Shown piece by piece: positions 24,517 to 34,013 of a stretch of 50,948 nucleotides of DNA (position 1 is its first letter; each line of letters starts with the position of its first letter). Source of the stretch: Oscillospiraceae bacterium (lineage in GTDB: Bacteria > Bacillota > Clostridia > Oscillospirales > Oscillospiraceae). The stretch covers positions 1 through 50,948 of the forward strand of contig JAFXAQ010000067.1 in NCBI GenBank assembly GCA_017516925.1, written 5' to 3'. A program made the translations under genes and the position numbers. A model generated the notes under the pieces. It saw only the letters and a program-made list of their open reading frames with translations, had not been told where the DNA came from and made no database searches.

Positions 24517-26940
24517 TTACTTAACAATTAAATTGACCAGCTTATTTTTGACAACGATGGTCTTGATAATGCTGCCGCCCTGTTTCTCCAGGAACTTGGC
24601 AATTTTCTCATCGGCAGTGACCTTCGCCACAACCGTTTCGTTATCCAGGTCTGCATCCAGTTCCACAGTGCCACGCATTTTGCCGTTGACCTGAACCGCA
24701 ATGGTCACCTGAGTATCCTTGCACTTTGCTTCATCATAAGTGGGCCAGGGCTCATAGGCGATGGTGTTGTCATGACCCAGGGTCTGCCAGATTTCCTCGC
24801 CCACGTGGGGGATAATGCAGGAAATCATCTTAATGAAGCCCTCGGCGTACTCTCTGGGGCAAGTACCGACCTTATAAACCTCGTTGACAAAAACCATCAT
24901 CTGGGCAATAGCGGTATTGAAGCCCAGCTGCTCAAAGTCGGCGGTGACTTTCTTGACAGTCTGGTGGTAAATCTTGGTCAGCTTGCCGTCGTCGGTTTCG
25001 GTGATGTTGCCGGGTTCCGTGAAGAAGTTCCAGACACGGTTGATAAACTTTCTGGCGCCTGCCACAGCAGTGGCACTCCAGGGCTTGGAAACCTCCAGCG
25101 GACCCATAAACATCTCATAAAGACGCAGAGTATCCGCACCGTACTCCCGGACAATGTCACTGGGATTGACAACAAATTCCGGGAAACGCTTACCCATTTT
25201 AATGCCGTTCTCACCCAAAATCATACCCTGGTGCACCAGCTTCTTAAAGGGCTCCTTCACAGGAGACAGCCCCTGGTCGTAAAGGAAGCGGTTCCAGATA
25301 CGGGAGTAAATCAAGTGACCCACTGCGTGCTCAGGTCCGCCAATGTACAAGTCAACAGGCATCCAGTGCTCCAACAGCTTCTGGTCGCAGAATTCCTTGT
25401 CGTTCTTGGGGTCGATGTAGCGCATAAAGTACCAGGAGGAACCGGCAGAACCGGGCATGGTAGAGGTCTCACGCAGCCCCTTAACGCCATTACGGTCATA
25501 CTGCTTCCACTGGGTTGCATTCTCCAAAGGCGCTTTGCCGTTCTTGCCCTTGTAGTCCTCCAATTCCGGCAGAATCAAAGGCAACTCTTCATCCGGCAGG
25601 AACACAGTTTCACCCTTCTCGTTGTAGATACAAGGAACCGGCTCGCCCCAGTAACGCTGACGGGCAAAAATCCACTCACGGAAGTGATAGTTGTTCTTTC
25701 TTCTTGCCACACCGGCATTTTCCAGCTTCTGGGTGATGGCTTCCTTTGCCTCCTCTACCGTCAGACCGGTAAATTCTTCAGAGTTCATCAGCTTGCAGCC
25801 TTTGCCAAGGTAATCCTGCTTTTCAAAGGCGCACTCGGACACATCCCGTCCCTTAATGACCTGAACCATCGGAATGTTATGGGCAACAGCGTATTCAAAG
25901 TCTCGCTGGTCATGGCTGGGAACAGCCATAACAGCGCCGGTGCCGTAATTGCCCAGAACAAAGTCACCGATAAACACAGGTACTTCCCTGCCGTTGACCG
26001 GATTGATGGCATAGACACCATTCAAGGGACAACCGGTCTTGGTCTTGGTGGCATCGGTGCGGTCAATATCGCTCTTTTTGGCAGCTTCGGCAATATAAGC
26101 CTCAACCTCTTCCCGGTTTTCCACCCGGTCCATAAGGTTCTGGACAATCTTGCCATCCGGGGCAAGGACCATAAAGGTAATGCCGTAGATGGTTTCAATA
26201 CAGGTGGTATAAATGGAGAACTCACCGCCACCCACCAGCTTGAAATCCACCTCAACGCCGGTGGACTTGCCAATCCAGTTGCGCTGAATTTCCTTGGTGG
26301 ATTCGGGCCAGTCAATTTCCTCCAGACCCTCCAGAAGCTTCTCGGCAAAGGCAGGCTGGTCAATGACCCACTGCATCATATTCTTTTTCACAACAGGATA
26401 GCCGCCACGCTCGGACTTGCCGTCGATAACCTCGTCATTGGCAAGCACAGTGCCCAGCTCCTCGCACCAGTTGACAGGCATTTCAATCCGCTTTGCGTAG
26501 CCTGCCTCCCACAGCTTCTTAAAAATCCACTGTGTCCACTTATAGAAATCCGGGTCGGAAGTGGCAACGCACTTGGACCAGTCGTAATCAAAGCCCAGTT
26601 CTTTCAGCTGCTTGGAGAAGGTCTCAATATTTTGCTGAGTAAAGCCGTTGGGGTGGTTACCGGTAGAGACCGCATACTGCTCCGCAGGCAGACCAAAGGA
26701 GTCATAGCCCATAGGGTGCAGCACGTTGTAGCCCTGCATACGCTTCATACGGGACATAATATCCGTAGCGGTGTAGCCCTCCGGATGACCTGCGTGCAGA
26801 CCCACACCGGAAGGATAAGGGAACATATCCAGCACATAATATTTCGGCTTGGAGAAGTCCCACACGTCAGTGTGGAAGGTATCGTGCTCCTGCCAGTATT
26901 TTTGCCATTTGGCTTCTACTTTGCCGTGTTCGTAATTCAT
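24517..26940 (-). CDS. leuS: leucyl-tRNA synthetase
   Basis: 807 aa, normal bacterial length. Class I synthetase charging tRNA-Leu. HAGH (HIGH box) at 49-52, the CP1 editing region in the middle, and the adenylate-stabilising loop written KMGKR at 581-585 in place of KMSKS, followed by FVVNPSDIVREYGADTLRLYEMF. The change keeps both lysine positions of the first half but replaces the Ser. ATG at 26940 lies 14 nt after the rsfS stop, with AGAGG upstream; last gene of the smc-led operon. Confidence 0.97.
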   Translation of the reverse strand: MNYEHGKVEAKWQKYWQEHDTFHTDVWDFSKPKYYVLDMFPYPSGVGLHAGHPEGYTATDIMSRMKRMQGYNVLHPMGYDSFGLPAEQYAVSTGNHPNGFTQQNIETFSKQLKELGFDYDWSKCVATSDPDFYKWTQWIFKKLWEAGYAKRIEMPVNWCEELGTVLANDEVIDGKSERGGYPVVKKNMMQWVIDQPAFAEKLLEGLEEIDWPESTKEIQRNWIGKSTGVEVDFKLVGGGEFSIYTTCIETIYGITFMVLAPDGKIVQNLMDRVENREEVEAYIAEAAKKSDIDRTDATKTKTGCPLNGVYAINPVNGREVPVFIGDFVLGNYGTGAVMAVPSHDQRDFEYAVAHNIPMVQVIKGRDVSECAFEKQDYLGKGCKLMNSEEFTGLTVEEAKEAITQKLENAGVARRKNNYHFREWIFARQRYWGEPVPCIYNEKGETVFLPDEELPLILPELEDYKGKNGKAPLENATQWKQYDRNGVKGLRETSTMPGSAGSSWYFMRYIDPKNDKEFCDQKLLEHWMPVDLYIGGPEHAVGHLIYSRIWNRFLYDQGLSPVKEPFKKLVHQGMILGENGIKMGKRFPEFVVNPSDIVREYGADTLRLYEMFMGPLEVSKPWSATAVAGARKFINRVWNFFTEPGNITETDDGKLTKIYHQTVKKVTADFEQLGFNTAIAQMMVFVNEVYKVGTCPREYAEGFIKMISCIIPHVGEEIWQTLGHDNTIAYEPWPTYDEAKCKDTQVTIAVQVNGKMRGTVELDADLDNETVVAKVTADEKIAKFLEKQGGSIIKTIVVKNKLVNLIVK

Positions 26941-26954
26941 CTTTATAACCTCTC

Positions 26955-27317
26955 TTATTCCGGTGTTACAATGTCACTCAGGTCAATGACCTCGGCATCT
27001 GCCCAGAGGCGCTCCAGAGAATAAAACTCACGGGCTTCCTCCGTAAACACGTGGACAACCACGCTGCCAAAGTCCAGAAGCTCCCAGGTGTTGCCCCGGT
27101 GTCCTTCCCGACCCAGCATAGGCTCCCCCAGCTGCTCAAACACATATTCTGCGTGGTCACACAGGGTTTTGACATGGGTGTTGGAGGTGCCGGTGCAGAT
27201 AATAAAATAATCTGCCAAGGAGGAAATCTCGGTAATTTTCAAAAGCTTAATGTCGTGACCCTTTTTCTCATCCAGAGCCTTGGTCACCTCGTAGGCAACT
27301 TCCTTTGCTGTTAACAT
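26955..27317 (-). CDS. rsfS: ribosomal silencing factor RsfS
   Basis: 120 aa. Binds L14 of the large subunit and blocks subunit joining in starvation. Contains SSLADYFIICTGTSNTHVKTL and GREGHRGNTWELLDFGSVVVHVF, family signatures. ATG at 27317 overlaps the end of the nadD-yqeK gene by 7 nt and has AGGAAG upstream. The nadD-yqeK-rsfS order is standard in Firmicutes. Confidence 0.95.
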   Translation of the reverse strand: MLTAKEVAYEVTKALDEKKGHDIKLLKITEISSLADYFIICTGTSNTHVKTLCDHAEYVFEQLGEPMLGREGHRGNTWELLDFGSVVVHVFTEEAREFYSLERLWADAEVIDLSDIVTPE

Positions 27318-28294
27318 ATTTTCTCTTCCTTTCCATTCAGCCAAGCCAGCGCCTGCTGTGAGCCGGGAGATATTTCCCTGCCCTGCTGACGCAGCATAGC
27401 CAGTGTCATTTCCAGCCCCTGCTTCAGGGCCTTATCCAAATCTGTGTAAGCAAGCTGGCGAAGCGCTTCCACCCCTTCCAGGGTGCGGTTGGGCTCCACA
27501 TAGTCTGCCACATAGATGATTTTTTCCAGGGTATTCATATTCGCCTTACCGGTGGTGTGGGAACAAATTGCGCTGACCACCGCTTGGTTTTCCCCAAAAA
27601 TCCGCTGAGCCACCAGACTTCCGGTGAGGGCATGGAGCGTTTTCGGATTATGTTGGGCAAAGTCGTCCAGCTCCACGTCGTAGGTGCGGCACAGCACCAG
27701 CTGCAGCGGTCCGTCCAGAGCCTTTGTTACATCGTGAAGCAGCGCCGCCCGGGCCGCATCGGTCTCGTCTGCGCCCCAGCGCTTCGCCAATTCCACTGCT
27801 GTGTCCCGGCAGCCCAAAACATGCTTGACCCGGTTGGGCTTCAGCAGGTTCACCACCTCCTGCTCCAACCGCTCCATAGGCAGGTGGCGCAGGTTCTTTC
27901 CGGTGTTGTACAGACCCTTTATCTGGATATACCGGGCAACGTCATCGGGAAGTACCGCATCTGCGCAGCGAAACGCCAGAAGCCTGCGAACATCTGCCCC
28001 GGTGAGTACAGAGATGCTTTCCTCCACTCTCTGGTCATCCGGGCAGAAGCTGTCCAGATTCTCCTCCGGAGAGTGAATCTCCACACCGGGAAGCTGCGCA
28101 AAACACAGCTCCAGCATTTTTATTCTATCCGCCAGGGCTGCCGCTTCCTGCTGGGGCTGCTCCTTATGGGCAGCAGCAGAGGGAATGATAAACAGCTTAT
28201 CCAAATTGCGCTGCGCAATGGCTTGCTTCGCCGCCTGAACGTGACCTAAATGGGGCGGGTCAAAGCTGCCACCGTAGATACCGATACGTTCCAT
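27311..28294 (-). CDS. NadD-YqeK fusion: shortened nicotinate-nucleotide adenylyltransferase plus HD-domain hydrolase
   Basis: 327 aa. Residues 1-130 resemble NadD (NaMN adenylyltransferase, NAD synthesis): GGSFDPPHLGH at 8-18 holds the nucleotidyltransferase HxGH motif, and TGADVRRLLAFRC near 98-110 corresponds to the family's ISSTxIR region. The central part that normally carries SYTxDT and the GADxxxxLPxW segment is missing, about 60 residues. Residues about 145-320 are YqeK, a diadenosine tetraphosphate hydrolase-type HD domain with H158, H187-D188 and YVADYVEP. NadD-YqeK fusions are known in this lineage; a shortened NadD half is not what I would expect. Starts 12 nt after the yhbY stop. 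Confidence 0.85.
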   Translation of the reverse strand: MERIGIYGGSFDPPHLGHVQAAKQAIAQRNLDKLFIIPSAAAHKEQPQQEAAALADRIKMLELCFAQLPGVEIHSPEENLDSFCPDDQRVEESISVLTGADVRRLLAFRCADAVLPDDVARYIQIKGLYNTGKNLRHLPMERLEQEVVNLLKPNRVKHVLGCRDTAVELAKRWGADETDAARAALLHDVTKALDGPLQLVLCRTYDVELDDFAQHNPKTLHALTGSLVAQRIFGENQAVVSAICSHTTGKANMNTLEKIIYVADYVEPNRTLEGVEALRQLAYTDLDKALKQGLEMTLAMLRQQGREISPGSQQALAWLNGKEEKIC

Positions 28295-28306
28295 AGTATG
28301 CTCTCC

Positions 28307-28777
28307 TTACTGCTTTTCCCGTAACTGACGCTCTCTGTCCCGTTCAATTGCTTTTTCAATCGCCTGCTTGCGGAAATATTCGTTGCGCTGTTCTCTGGCC
28401 TTTCGGTCTGCCTGACGGCGGGCCTGGGCACCCTTTCGCACCGGGTTGCTCTTGGCTACGGTAATCGGCTTTTTCTTGGCGCGGCCTGTTTCGTTACGCT
28501 CTGCCTGCAGCTTTTCGCTGAAGCGATAGATAATAAACTTGGTACCAATCACGCCGACGCCTTCAGCGCCGGTGGCCTGGCAAAGCTCGTCGCAGACCTC
28601 CCGGGGGGTCATCATCGCGCCCTCCAGAACCTTTCCCTTTACCAGCTCCCGGGCAGTCAGCTGGGTTTCCGCTTCGGCAATCACTGCCTCTGTCACACCG
28701 CCCTTACCTACCATCAGGGTGGTTTCCAGGGTGTTTGCCTGACCGCGCAGCTCTGCCCGTTCTTTACTTGTCAGCAT
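28307..28777 (-). CDS. YhbY-type CRM-domain RNA-binding protein
   Basis: 156 aa. The CRM domain (about 1-95) with MVGKGGVTEAVI (GxxG loop) and IGTKFIIYRFSEK; it binds pre-50S particles or rRNA. A basic, Arg/Lys/Gln-rich extension follows (about 96-156), longer than the ~100-aa norm. ATG at 28777 overlaps the end of rdgB by 14 nt. Confidence 0.88.
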   Translation of the reverse strand: MLTSKERAELRGQANTLETTLMVGKGGVTEAVIAEAETQLTARELVKGKVLEGAMMTPREVCDELCQATGAEGVGVIGTKFIIYRFSEKLQAERNETGRAKKKPITVAKSNPVRKGAQARRQADRKAREQRNEYFRKQAIEKAIERDRERQLREKQ

Positions 28778-29369
28778 AACCTGCCTCCTTCATTTTCTCA
28801 TAAAACAACTTCAGTGCATTTGCACGGTGAGAAACTTCATTCTTTTCCTCGGGAGAAAGCTCTGCAGTGGTTTTTCCCAAGGGGGGATAATAGAAAATAG
28901 GGTCATAACCAAAGCCGTTCTCCCCTGCCGGCGCTCTTGTCAGTTCTCCGTGGATTTCTCCCCGGGCCTGAATGACCTTTCCGTCCGGTGTAACAAAGCT
29001 AATTACACACACAAACTGCGCCTGGCGCTGTCCGTCGGGTACGTGCTCCGTGTTTTTGAGCAACAGCAGGAGTCTCCCCCAATCGTCCAGACTTTCATCA
29101 AAGCCATACCGGGCAGAGTAAATTCCCGGCTCACCGTTTAAAGCATCCACTGCAATGCCGGAGTCGTCTGCCAGCGCAGGAAGTCCTGTGGCTTTCATCA
29201 CAGCCTCCGCCTTTAGAAGAGAGTTTTCCTCAAAGGTGGTGCCGGTTTCCTCCACATCAATGTCCACCCCAAGGGCAGACTGCAGCACCAGCTCAATGCC
29301 GAATTTCTCCGTAATTTTGCTAATTTCCTGCAGCTTATGGGGATTTTTGCTTGCTAAAACTACCTTCAT
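28764..29369 (-). CDS. rdgB: XTP/dITP pyrophosphatase (RdgB/HAM1)
   Basis: 201 aa. House-cleaning nucleotide pyrophosphatase that removes deaminated purine triphosphates. SKNPHKLQEI at the N-terminus, TTFEENSLLKA, ADDSGIAVDALNGEPGIYSARY and GFGYDPIF are invariant blocks. Overlaps ftsY by ATGA. Confidence 0.97.
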   Translation of the reverse strand: MKVVLASKNPHKLQEISKITEKFGIELVLQSALGVDIDVEETGTTFEENSLLKAEAVMKATGLPALADDSGIAVDALNGEPGIYSARYGFDESLDDWGRLLLLLKNTEHVPDGQRQAQFVCVISFVTPDGKVIQARGEIHGELTRAPAGENGFGYDPIFYYPPLGKTTAELSPEEKNEVSHRANALKLFYEKMKEAGYADK

Positions 29370-30274
29370 TCCAGAAGCGCCTCCACAAAACTCTTTGCTT
29401 CGAAGATCATCAAGTCCTCCGACTGTTCGCCAACACCTACGAATTTCACGGGGATTTGCAAGGTATCGGCAACCGAAATCACAATGCCACCTTTGGCGGT
29501 GCCGTCCAGCTTTGTCAAAGCAATGGCGGTAACGCCGGCAATTTCCCGGAACTGCTTCGCCTGAATAAGACCGTTCTGTCCGGTGGTGCCGTCCAGAACA
29601 AGAAGTACCTCCGTAGCTGCCTCCGGCAATTCCCGGGACACAATCCGGCTGATTTTATTCAGCTCGTTCATCAGGTTCTGCTTATTGTGCAGCCGTCCGG
29701 CAGTATCCACAATAATCACATCTGCGCCCTTTGCCCGGGCTGACTGAATGCCGTCATACACAACAGATGCCGGGTCGGCACCCTCATGCTGGCGCACAAT
29801 GGCTGCGCCGGAACGCTCTGCCCAGATTTCCAGCTGGTCGGCAGCGGCAGCCCGGAAGGTATCTCCGGCTACCAGCAGCACACGCTTCCCTTGAGAAGTC
29901 AGCTGGGTGGCAATCTTGCCAATGGTTGTTGTCTTTCCCACACCGTTGACACCGATAACCAAAATCACAGAGGGCGTTGTGGAAAGGTTCAGCTGGGTGT
30001 CCCCTACGTTCAGCATTTCCACAAGAATTTCCTTCAAGGCGGTCTTCGCCTCGTCGGTAGTTTTCAGGTGCTGCTCCCGGACAGCTTTTCGCAGCTTTTC
30101 CGTAGCCTTTAAGGCAGTATCTACCCCAAGGTCTGCCAGAATTAAGCATTCTTCCAATTCATCATAAAAATCGTCGTCAATTTCCGAAAAGCCGGTAAAA
30201 ACACTTCCCAGGGTGCTTCCCAAGGCATCCCGTGTCTTGGCAAGCCCCTGCTTGATTTTATCAAAAAAACCCAT
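29366..30274 (-). CDS. ftsY: signal recognition particle receptor FtsY
   Basis: 302 aa; short form lacking the long acidic A-domain. SRP GTPase docking translating ribosomes at the membrane. G1 GVNGVGKTTTIGK near 108-120, DTFRAAAADQLEIW, DTAGRLHNKQNLM, TKLDGTAKGG. Amphipathic N-terminus MGFFDKIKQGLAKT could touch the membrane. 10 nt after smc. Confidence 0.97.
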   Translation of the reverse strand: MGFFDKIKQGLAKTRDALGSTLGSVFTGFSEIDDDFYDELEECLILADLGVDTALKATEKLRKAVREQHLKTTDEAKTALKEILVEMLNVGDTQLNLSTTPSVILVIGVNGVGKTTTIGKIATQLTSQGKRVLLVAGDTFRAAAADQLEIWAERSGAAIVRQHEGADPASVVYDGIQSARAKGADVIIVDTAGRLHNKQNLMNELNKISRIVSRELPEAATEVLLVLDGTTGQNGLIQAKQFREIAGVTAIALTKLDGTAKGGIVISVADTLQIPVKFVGVGEQSEDLMIFEAKSFVEALLE

Positions 30275-30284
30275 ACTGGCTCCT

Positions 30285-33200
30285 TTACTCCGTAATACCC
30301 AGCTGATTTTCCATCTGGTTCAGGTCCAGACGCAGCAGCTTGGAAATACCTTGCTCCTGCATCGTCACACCGTAAAGCACATCGGAGGCTTCCATCGTGC
30401 CACGGCGGTGCGTAATGACAATAAACTGGGTGTTGGTGCTTAAGTTGCGGAGGTATGTTGCAAAACGCTCCACGTTCCGGTCATCCAGCGCCGCATCAAT
30501 CTCATCGAGGAGACAGAAAGGTGTGGGACGAACCTTCAAAATAGCAAAGTACAATGCCGTTGCCACAAAGGCCTTTTCGCCACCGGAGAGCAATGTGATG
30601 GTTTTCACCTGTTTTCCGGGAGGCTGCACCCGAATCTCTATGCCGCAGGTCAAGGGCTCCTCCGGGTCCTCCAAAATCAGCTGGCCCTTACCGCCACCGA
30701 ACATCTCTTCAAAGACAATACCGAAATGGTGGTTGATTTTCTGGAATTCCGCCACGAAGATGGTTGTCATCTCCTGGGTAATCTCCCGGATAATGCCCTC
30801 CAGCTCCTTCTTGGAATTGAGCACATCATCCCGCTGGTCCACCAAATAGCTGTAGCGCTCGTTGACACGGGCATACTCCTCGATAGCACCCAGGTTGGGG
30901 GTGCCCAGTGCGGAAATTTTCCGCTTCAGCTCGCCAATTCTCCGGTTACCGGAGGCAACAGATTCGATCTCACCACGCTTTTGCGGGGCTGTGCCGGGGG
31001 TCAGCTCATAGTAATCCCACAGCTTATCGATAATCTGCTTTTCTTCCATATCCGCAGATGCCTTCTTATTCTCAAGACGGGCGCATTCACGCTCCATATC
31101 CAGGATTTCCTTACTCTTATCCTGAGCATCCTTTTCAGAACGGGTCTTGGAGGCCTCTGCCTCCGCACGCTGAAGCAGGGCATTTTCCATACCGGTACGC
31201 ATCCGGGCGGTTTCCTCGTCATTGCTCTGCTGCTTTGCCAGAAGCTGGGCAATCTGGTCTTCGTAATTCTTATTTTCTGCCCGGAAGGCTTCCATCAGCA
31301 CCAGCTTCTTGTCCCGGTCGCCCTCCATATCCCGACGGAGATTTTGCAGGTCCGTAACATGGTTCTGGGCAGTGGTCTTCTCTGCTTCCAGCGCAGCCTC
31401 CTCGGTCTTCAATGCCGTCATACGCTCTGTGACCTGACTCATAGACTGGGATGCATCCTGCTGGGTGTTCTGCAGAGTTGCCAGCTTGGACTTGGTTTCC
31501 GCCAGCTGGGTATTTAGCATTTGCAGCTTTGCCTGTCCGGATACATAGCGCTCTGTATCGTTGCGCTCCCGACCGTCCAGCACTTCCTTTTCCCGGCGCG
31601 CCGAGGTCATGGCATCCACAATGGCATTTACCATAATCTCATGCTGCTTTTCCTGTCCCTGCAGACGAAGCACCTGGTCTTCCGCCTGACGCAGCTGGTC
31701 CCTGGCGGCAGTCAGCTGGAAGTCCACCTGGTCCAAGGCGCGCTGGGCTTCCTGCAGGTCCTGCTCGCAGCTTTGCTGCTTGTTAAGCAATTCTTTTTCC
31801 TGAGCAGTCAGCTTTTCCAGCTCATTGGCTCGGCTTAAGATGCCGGCTTCCTTATTCACAGAACCGCCGGTCATGGAACCGCCGGGGTTAATCACCTGTC
31901 CGTCCAGAGTAACAATCTTAAACCGGTTCTGGAACTGCTTTGCCATAGCAATGGCAAAGTCAATATTCTCCGCAATGACAATTCTGCCAAGCAGATTGTC
32001 CATAATTCCCTGGTAACGCTTGTCGGTTTGAATCAGGTTGGAGGCGATGTCCACAAAGCCACGAGAGCGTTCCAAGCCACTTTCCTTCAGCTCTTTTCCC
32101 TTCACAACGGAAATGGGCAGGAAGGTAGCCCGTCCGCCACCGGTACGCTTCAGGAAGGAAATGGCGGCCTTGGCATCCTGCTCGTTATCCACAACAATCT
32201 GCTGCATCGCGCCGCCCAAAGCAATCTCAATGGCGACGGTATATTCGTCATCGGTGCGAAGCAGGCGGGATACCGGTCCGTGGATGTTTCGCAGGGCGCC
32301 ACGCTGACTCTCCTGCATCACCATCCGGACAGACTTCTGGTAGCTTTCAAAATCTCGCTCCATTGCCTGAAATACACGGATTTTCGCCTGAATGCTGTCC
32401 AGCTTATTCACCAGCTCCCGGTTTTCCTGGGTCAGCTCGTCCCGGCGCTTCTGCCGGTTCTGCTGACGCAGGGTGTAGCCGGCAATGGCATTGTTGCAGG
32501 CAGTAACCTCTTCCTGCGCCTTTCGCAGTTCTGCCAGACACGCTGCCTGAGCAGATTTTGCCTCATTTTCCCGGGCTGCGCCGGACTGCAGGTCACTGTT
32601 TAACTGGTCCAGACGTTCTTCATTTTCTTCCCGGCTGGTCTCCAAGCCACGCAGGTCAGCTTCCCGACCGGCGATTTCAGCAGTCAGGGTACTTTCCGTT
32701 GCACGCAGCTCCAGAAATTGCCGGGTAATTCCCTCTGCGCTGGCGGTCATGGCAGCCAGCTCCTGCTGCAGTGCGCTAAGCTGTGCCCGCTTTTCTGCCA
32801 GCTCTGCTTCAATGGCTACCAGTCTTTCCTGGGTCTGGGCAAGCTGGGCGGAAATGCCGCCGTTGCGGTCCTCCTGACCCTGCAGTTCTTCTTCCACACG
32901 CTGGATATTTTCCTCGTTGTTGCGGATATTTCCCTGCAGAACAGCCATTTGACCGTCCAGCTGCTGGTGGGTCTGCTCCAGGAAATTCACCTGCAGACGG
33001 ATGCTTTCCAGTTCACCGTCCCGGTGGTGCAGCTCTGCGCCCAGCTGTTCAGACTGGGTGTAAAGCTTGTCCAGGTCTTCGTGGGCCTGCTGCAGCACAA
33101 AGGATGCGGAGGCATAGTCCTCCTCTGCCTTCTTGGCAGCTGCAGACAGCTTTTCCAGGGTGTCCAGCCACACGGCAACCTCAACGCCCTGCAACTCCTC

Positions 33201-33857
33201 TTTCAGCTCCAGATACTGCTTTGCCTTTTCTGACTGACGCTTTAAAGGCTCCAGCTGCAGCTCCAGCTCCGAAACCTTGTCGCCGATACGAAGCAAATTA
33301 TCCTCCGTATGGGCAAGCTTACGCTCCGTTTCCTCTTTGCGGTGGCGATACTTGGAAATGCCTGCCGCCTCCTCAAAAATCTCACGGCGGTCCGCACTTT
33401 TCAGGGACAGGATTTCGTCAATTCTGCCCTGACCGATGTTGGAATAGCCCTCTCTGCCAAGACCCGTGTCCATAAACATCTCGTTGATGTCACGCAAGCG
33501 GGCAGACTGTCGGTTGATGTAATACTCGCTGTCACCGCTGCGGTAGTACCGCCGGGTAACCATCACCTCGTCTGCGTCATAGGGCAGTGCCCGGTCCGTA
33601 TTGTCCAAAGTCAGGGTCGCTTCCGCAAAGCCCACCGCCGCACGCTTCTGGGTGCCGCCAAAAATCACGTCCTCCATTTTTGCGCCACGGAGGGTCTTGG
33701 TACTCTGCTCGCCCATAACCCACAAAATCGCATCGGAAATATTCGATTTGCCGGAGCCATTAGGACCCACAATGGCGGTAATATCATCGCCAAAACGGAT
33801 GACGGTCTTATCCGGGAAGGACTTAAAGCCCTGTACTTCCAAACTTTTTAAATACAC
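30285..33857 (-). CDS. smc: chromosome segregation ATPase SMC
   Basis: 1190 aa, full length. Condensin ATPase. Walker A GPNGSGKSN at 32-40, long coiled coil, hinge around 510-670 (with GGSMTGGS), second coiled coil, signature LSGGEKAF and Walker B CLLDEIDAALDD near the C-terminus. Start is GTG at 33857 with AGAGG 7 nt upstream; the ATG just before it is out of frame. First gene of a seven-gene operon running to leuS. The head-proximal Cys/Gln/Glu-rich coils give many long antisense reading frames, which are not genes. Confidence 0.98.
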   Translation of the reverse strand: MYLKSLEVQGFKSFPDKTVIRFGDDITAIVGPNGSGKSNISDAILWVMGEQSTKTLRGAKMEDVIFGGTQKRAAVGFAEATLTLDNTDRALPYDADEVMVTRRYYRSGDSEYYINRQSARLRDINEMFMDTGLGREGYSNIGQGRIDEILSLKSADRREIFEEAAGISKYRHRKEETERKLAHTEDNLLRIGDKVSELELQLEPLKRQSEKAKQYLELKEELQGVEVAVWLDTLEKLSAAAKKAEEDYASASFVLQQAHEDLDKLYTQSEQLGAELHHRDGELESIRLQVNFLEQTHQQLDGQMAVLQGNIRNNEENIQRVEEELQGQEDRNGGISAQLAQTQERLVAIEAELAEKRAQLSALQQELAAMTASAEGITRQFLELRATESTLTAEIAGREADLRGLETSREENEERLDQLNSDLQSGAARENEAKSAQAACLAELRKAQEEVTACNNAIAGYTLRQQNRQKRRDELTQENRELVNKLDSIQAKIRVFQAMERDFESYQKSVRMVMQESQRGALRNIHGPVSRLLRTDDEYTVAIEIALGGAMQQIVVDNEQDAKAAISFLKRTGGGRATFLPISVVKGKELKESGLERSRGFVDIASNLIQTDKRYQGIMDNLLGRIVIAENIDFAIAMAKQFQNRFKIVTLDGQVINPGGSMTGGSVNKEAGILSRANELEKLTAQEKELLNKQQSCEQDLQEAQRALDQVDFQLTAARDQLRQAEDQVLRLQGQEKQHEIMVNAIVDAMTSARREKEVLDGRERNDTERYVSGQAKLQMLNTQLAETKSKLATLQNTQQDASQSMSQVTERMTALKTEEAALEAEKTTAQNHVTDLQNLRRDMEGDRDKKLVLMEAFRAENKNYEDQIAQLLAKQQSNDEETARMRTGMENALLQRAEAEASKTRSEKDAQDKSKEILDMERECARLENKKASADMEEKQIIDKLWDYYELTPGTAPQKRGEIESVASGNRRIGELKRKISALGTPNLGAIEEYARVNERYSYLVDQRDDVLNSKKELEGIIREITQEMTTIFVAEFQKINHHFGIVFEEMFGGGKGQLILEDPEEPLTCGIEIRVQPPGKQVKTITLLSGGEKAFVATALYFAILKVRPTPFCLLDEIDAALDDRNVERFATYLRNLSTNTQFIVITHRRGTMEASDVLYGVTMQEQGISKLLRLDLNQMENQLGITE

Positions 33858-33898
33858 AACATAACCTCTTTGTAATTTTAGTTATAACAAATCAATTT

Positions 33899-33927
33899 AT
33901 TATACTGAAAACGCAAAGAAAATGCAA
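33899..33927 (-). promoter_or_regulatory. SigA promoter of the smc-leuS operon
   Basis: Minus strand: -35 TTGCAT (33922-33927), 17-nt spacer, -10 TATAAT (33899-33904). Confidence 0.85.
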
Positions 33928-33961
33928 GTGTTATGCTATGTTTTTTCCGCTATTTTTCCTT

Positions 33962-33990
33962 TTGACAAACTGCTGTAAAATTTCTATAAT
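33962..33990 (+). promoter_or_regulatory. SigA promoter of the ZIP transporter gene
   Basis: -35 TTGACA (33962-33967), 17-nt spacer, -10 TATAAT (33985-33990); exact consensus. Transcription should begin about 33996-33998, which leaves the GGAGG at 33991-33995 outside the message. Confidence 0.9.
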
Positions 33991-34013
33991 GGAGGTGAAA
34001 AGAGGTGCAGACT

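Noticed and set aside
24772-27024. 750-codon open frame on the plus strand opposite leuS
   Set aside because: Antisense shadow of a highly biased coding sequence; translation shows no domain, and leuS on the other strand is certain.
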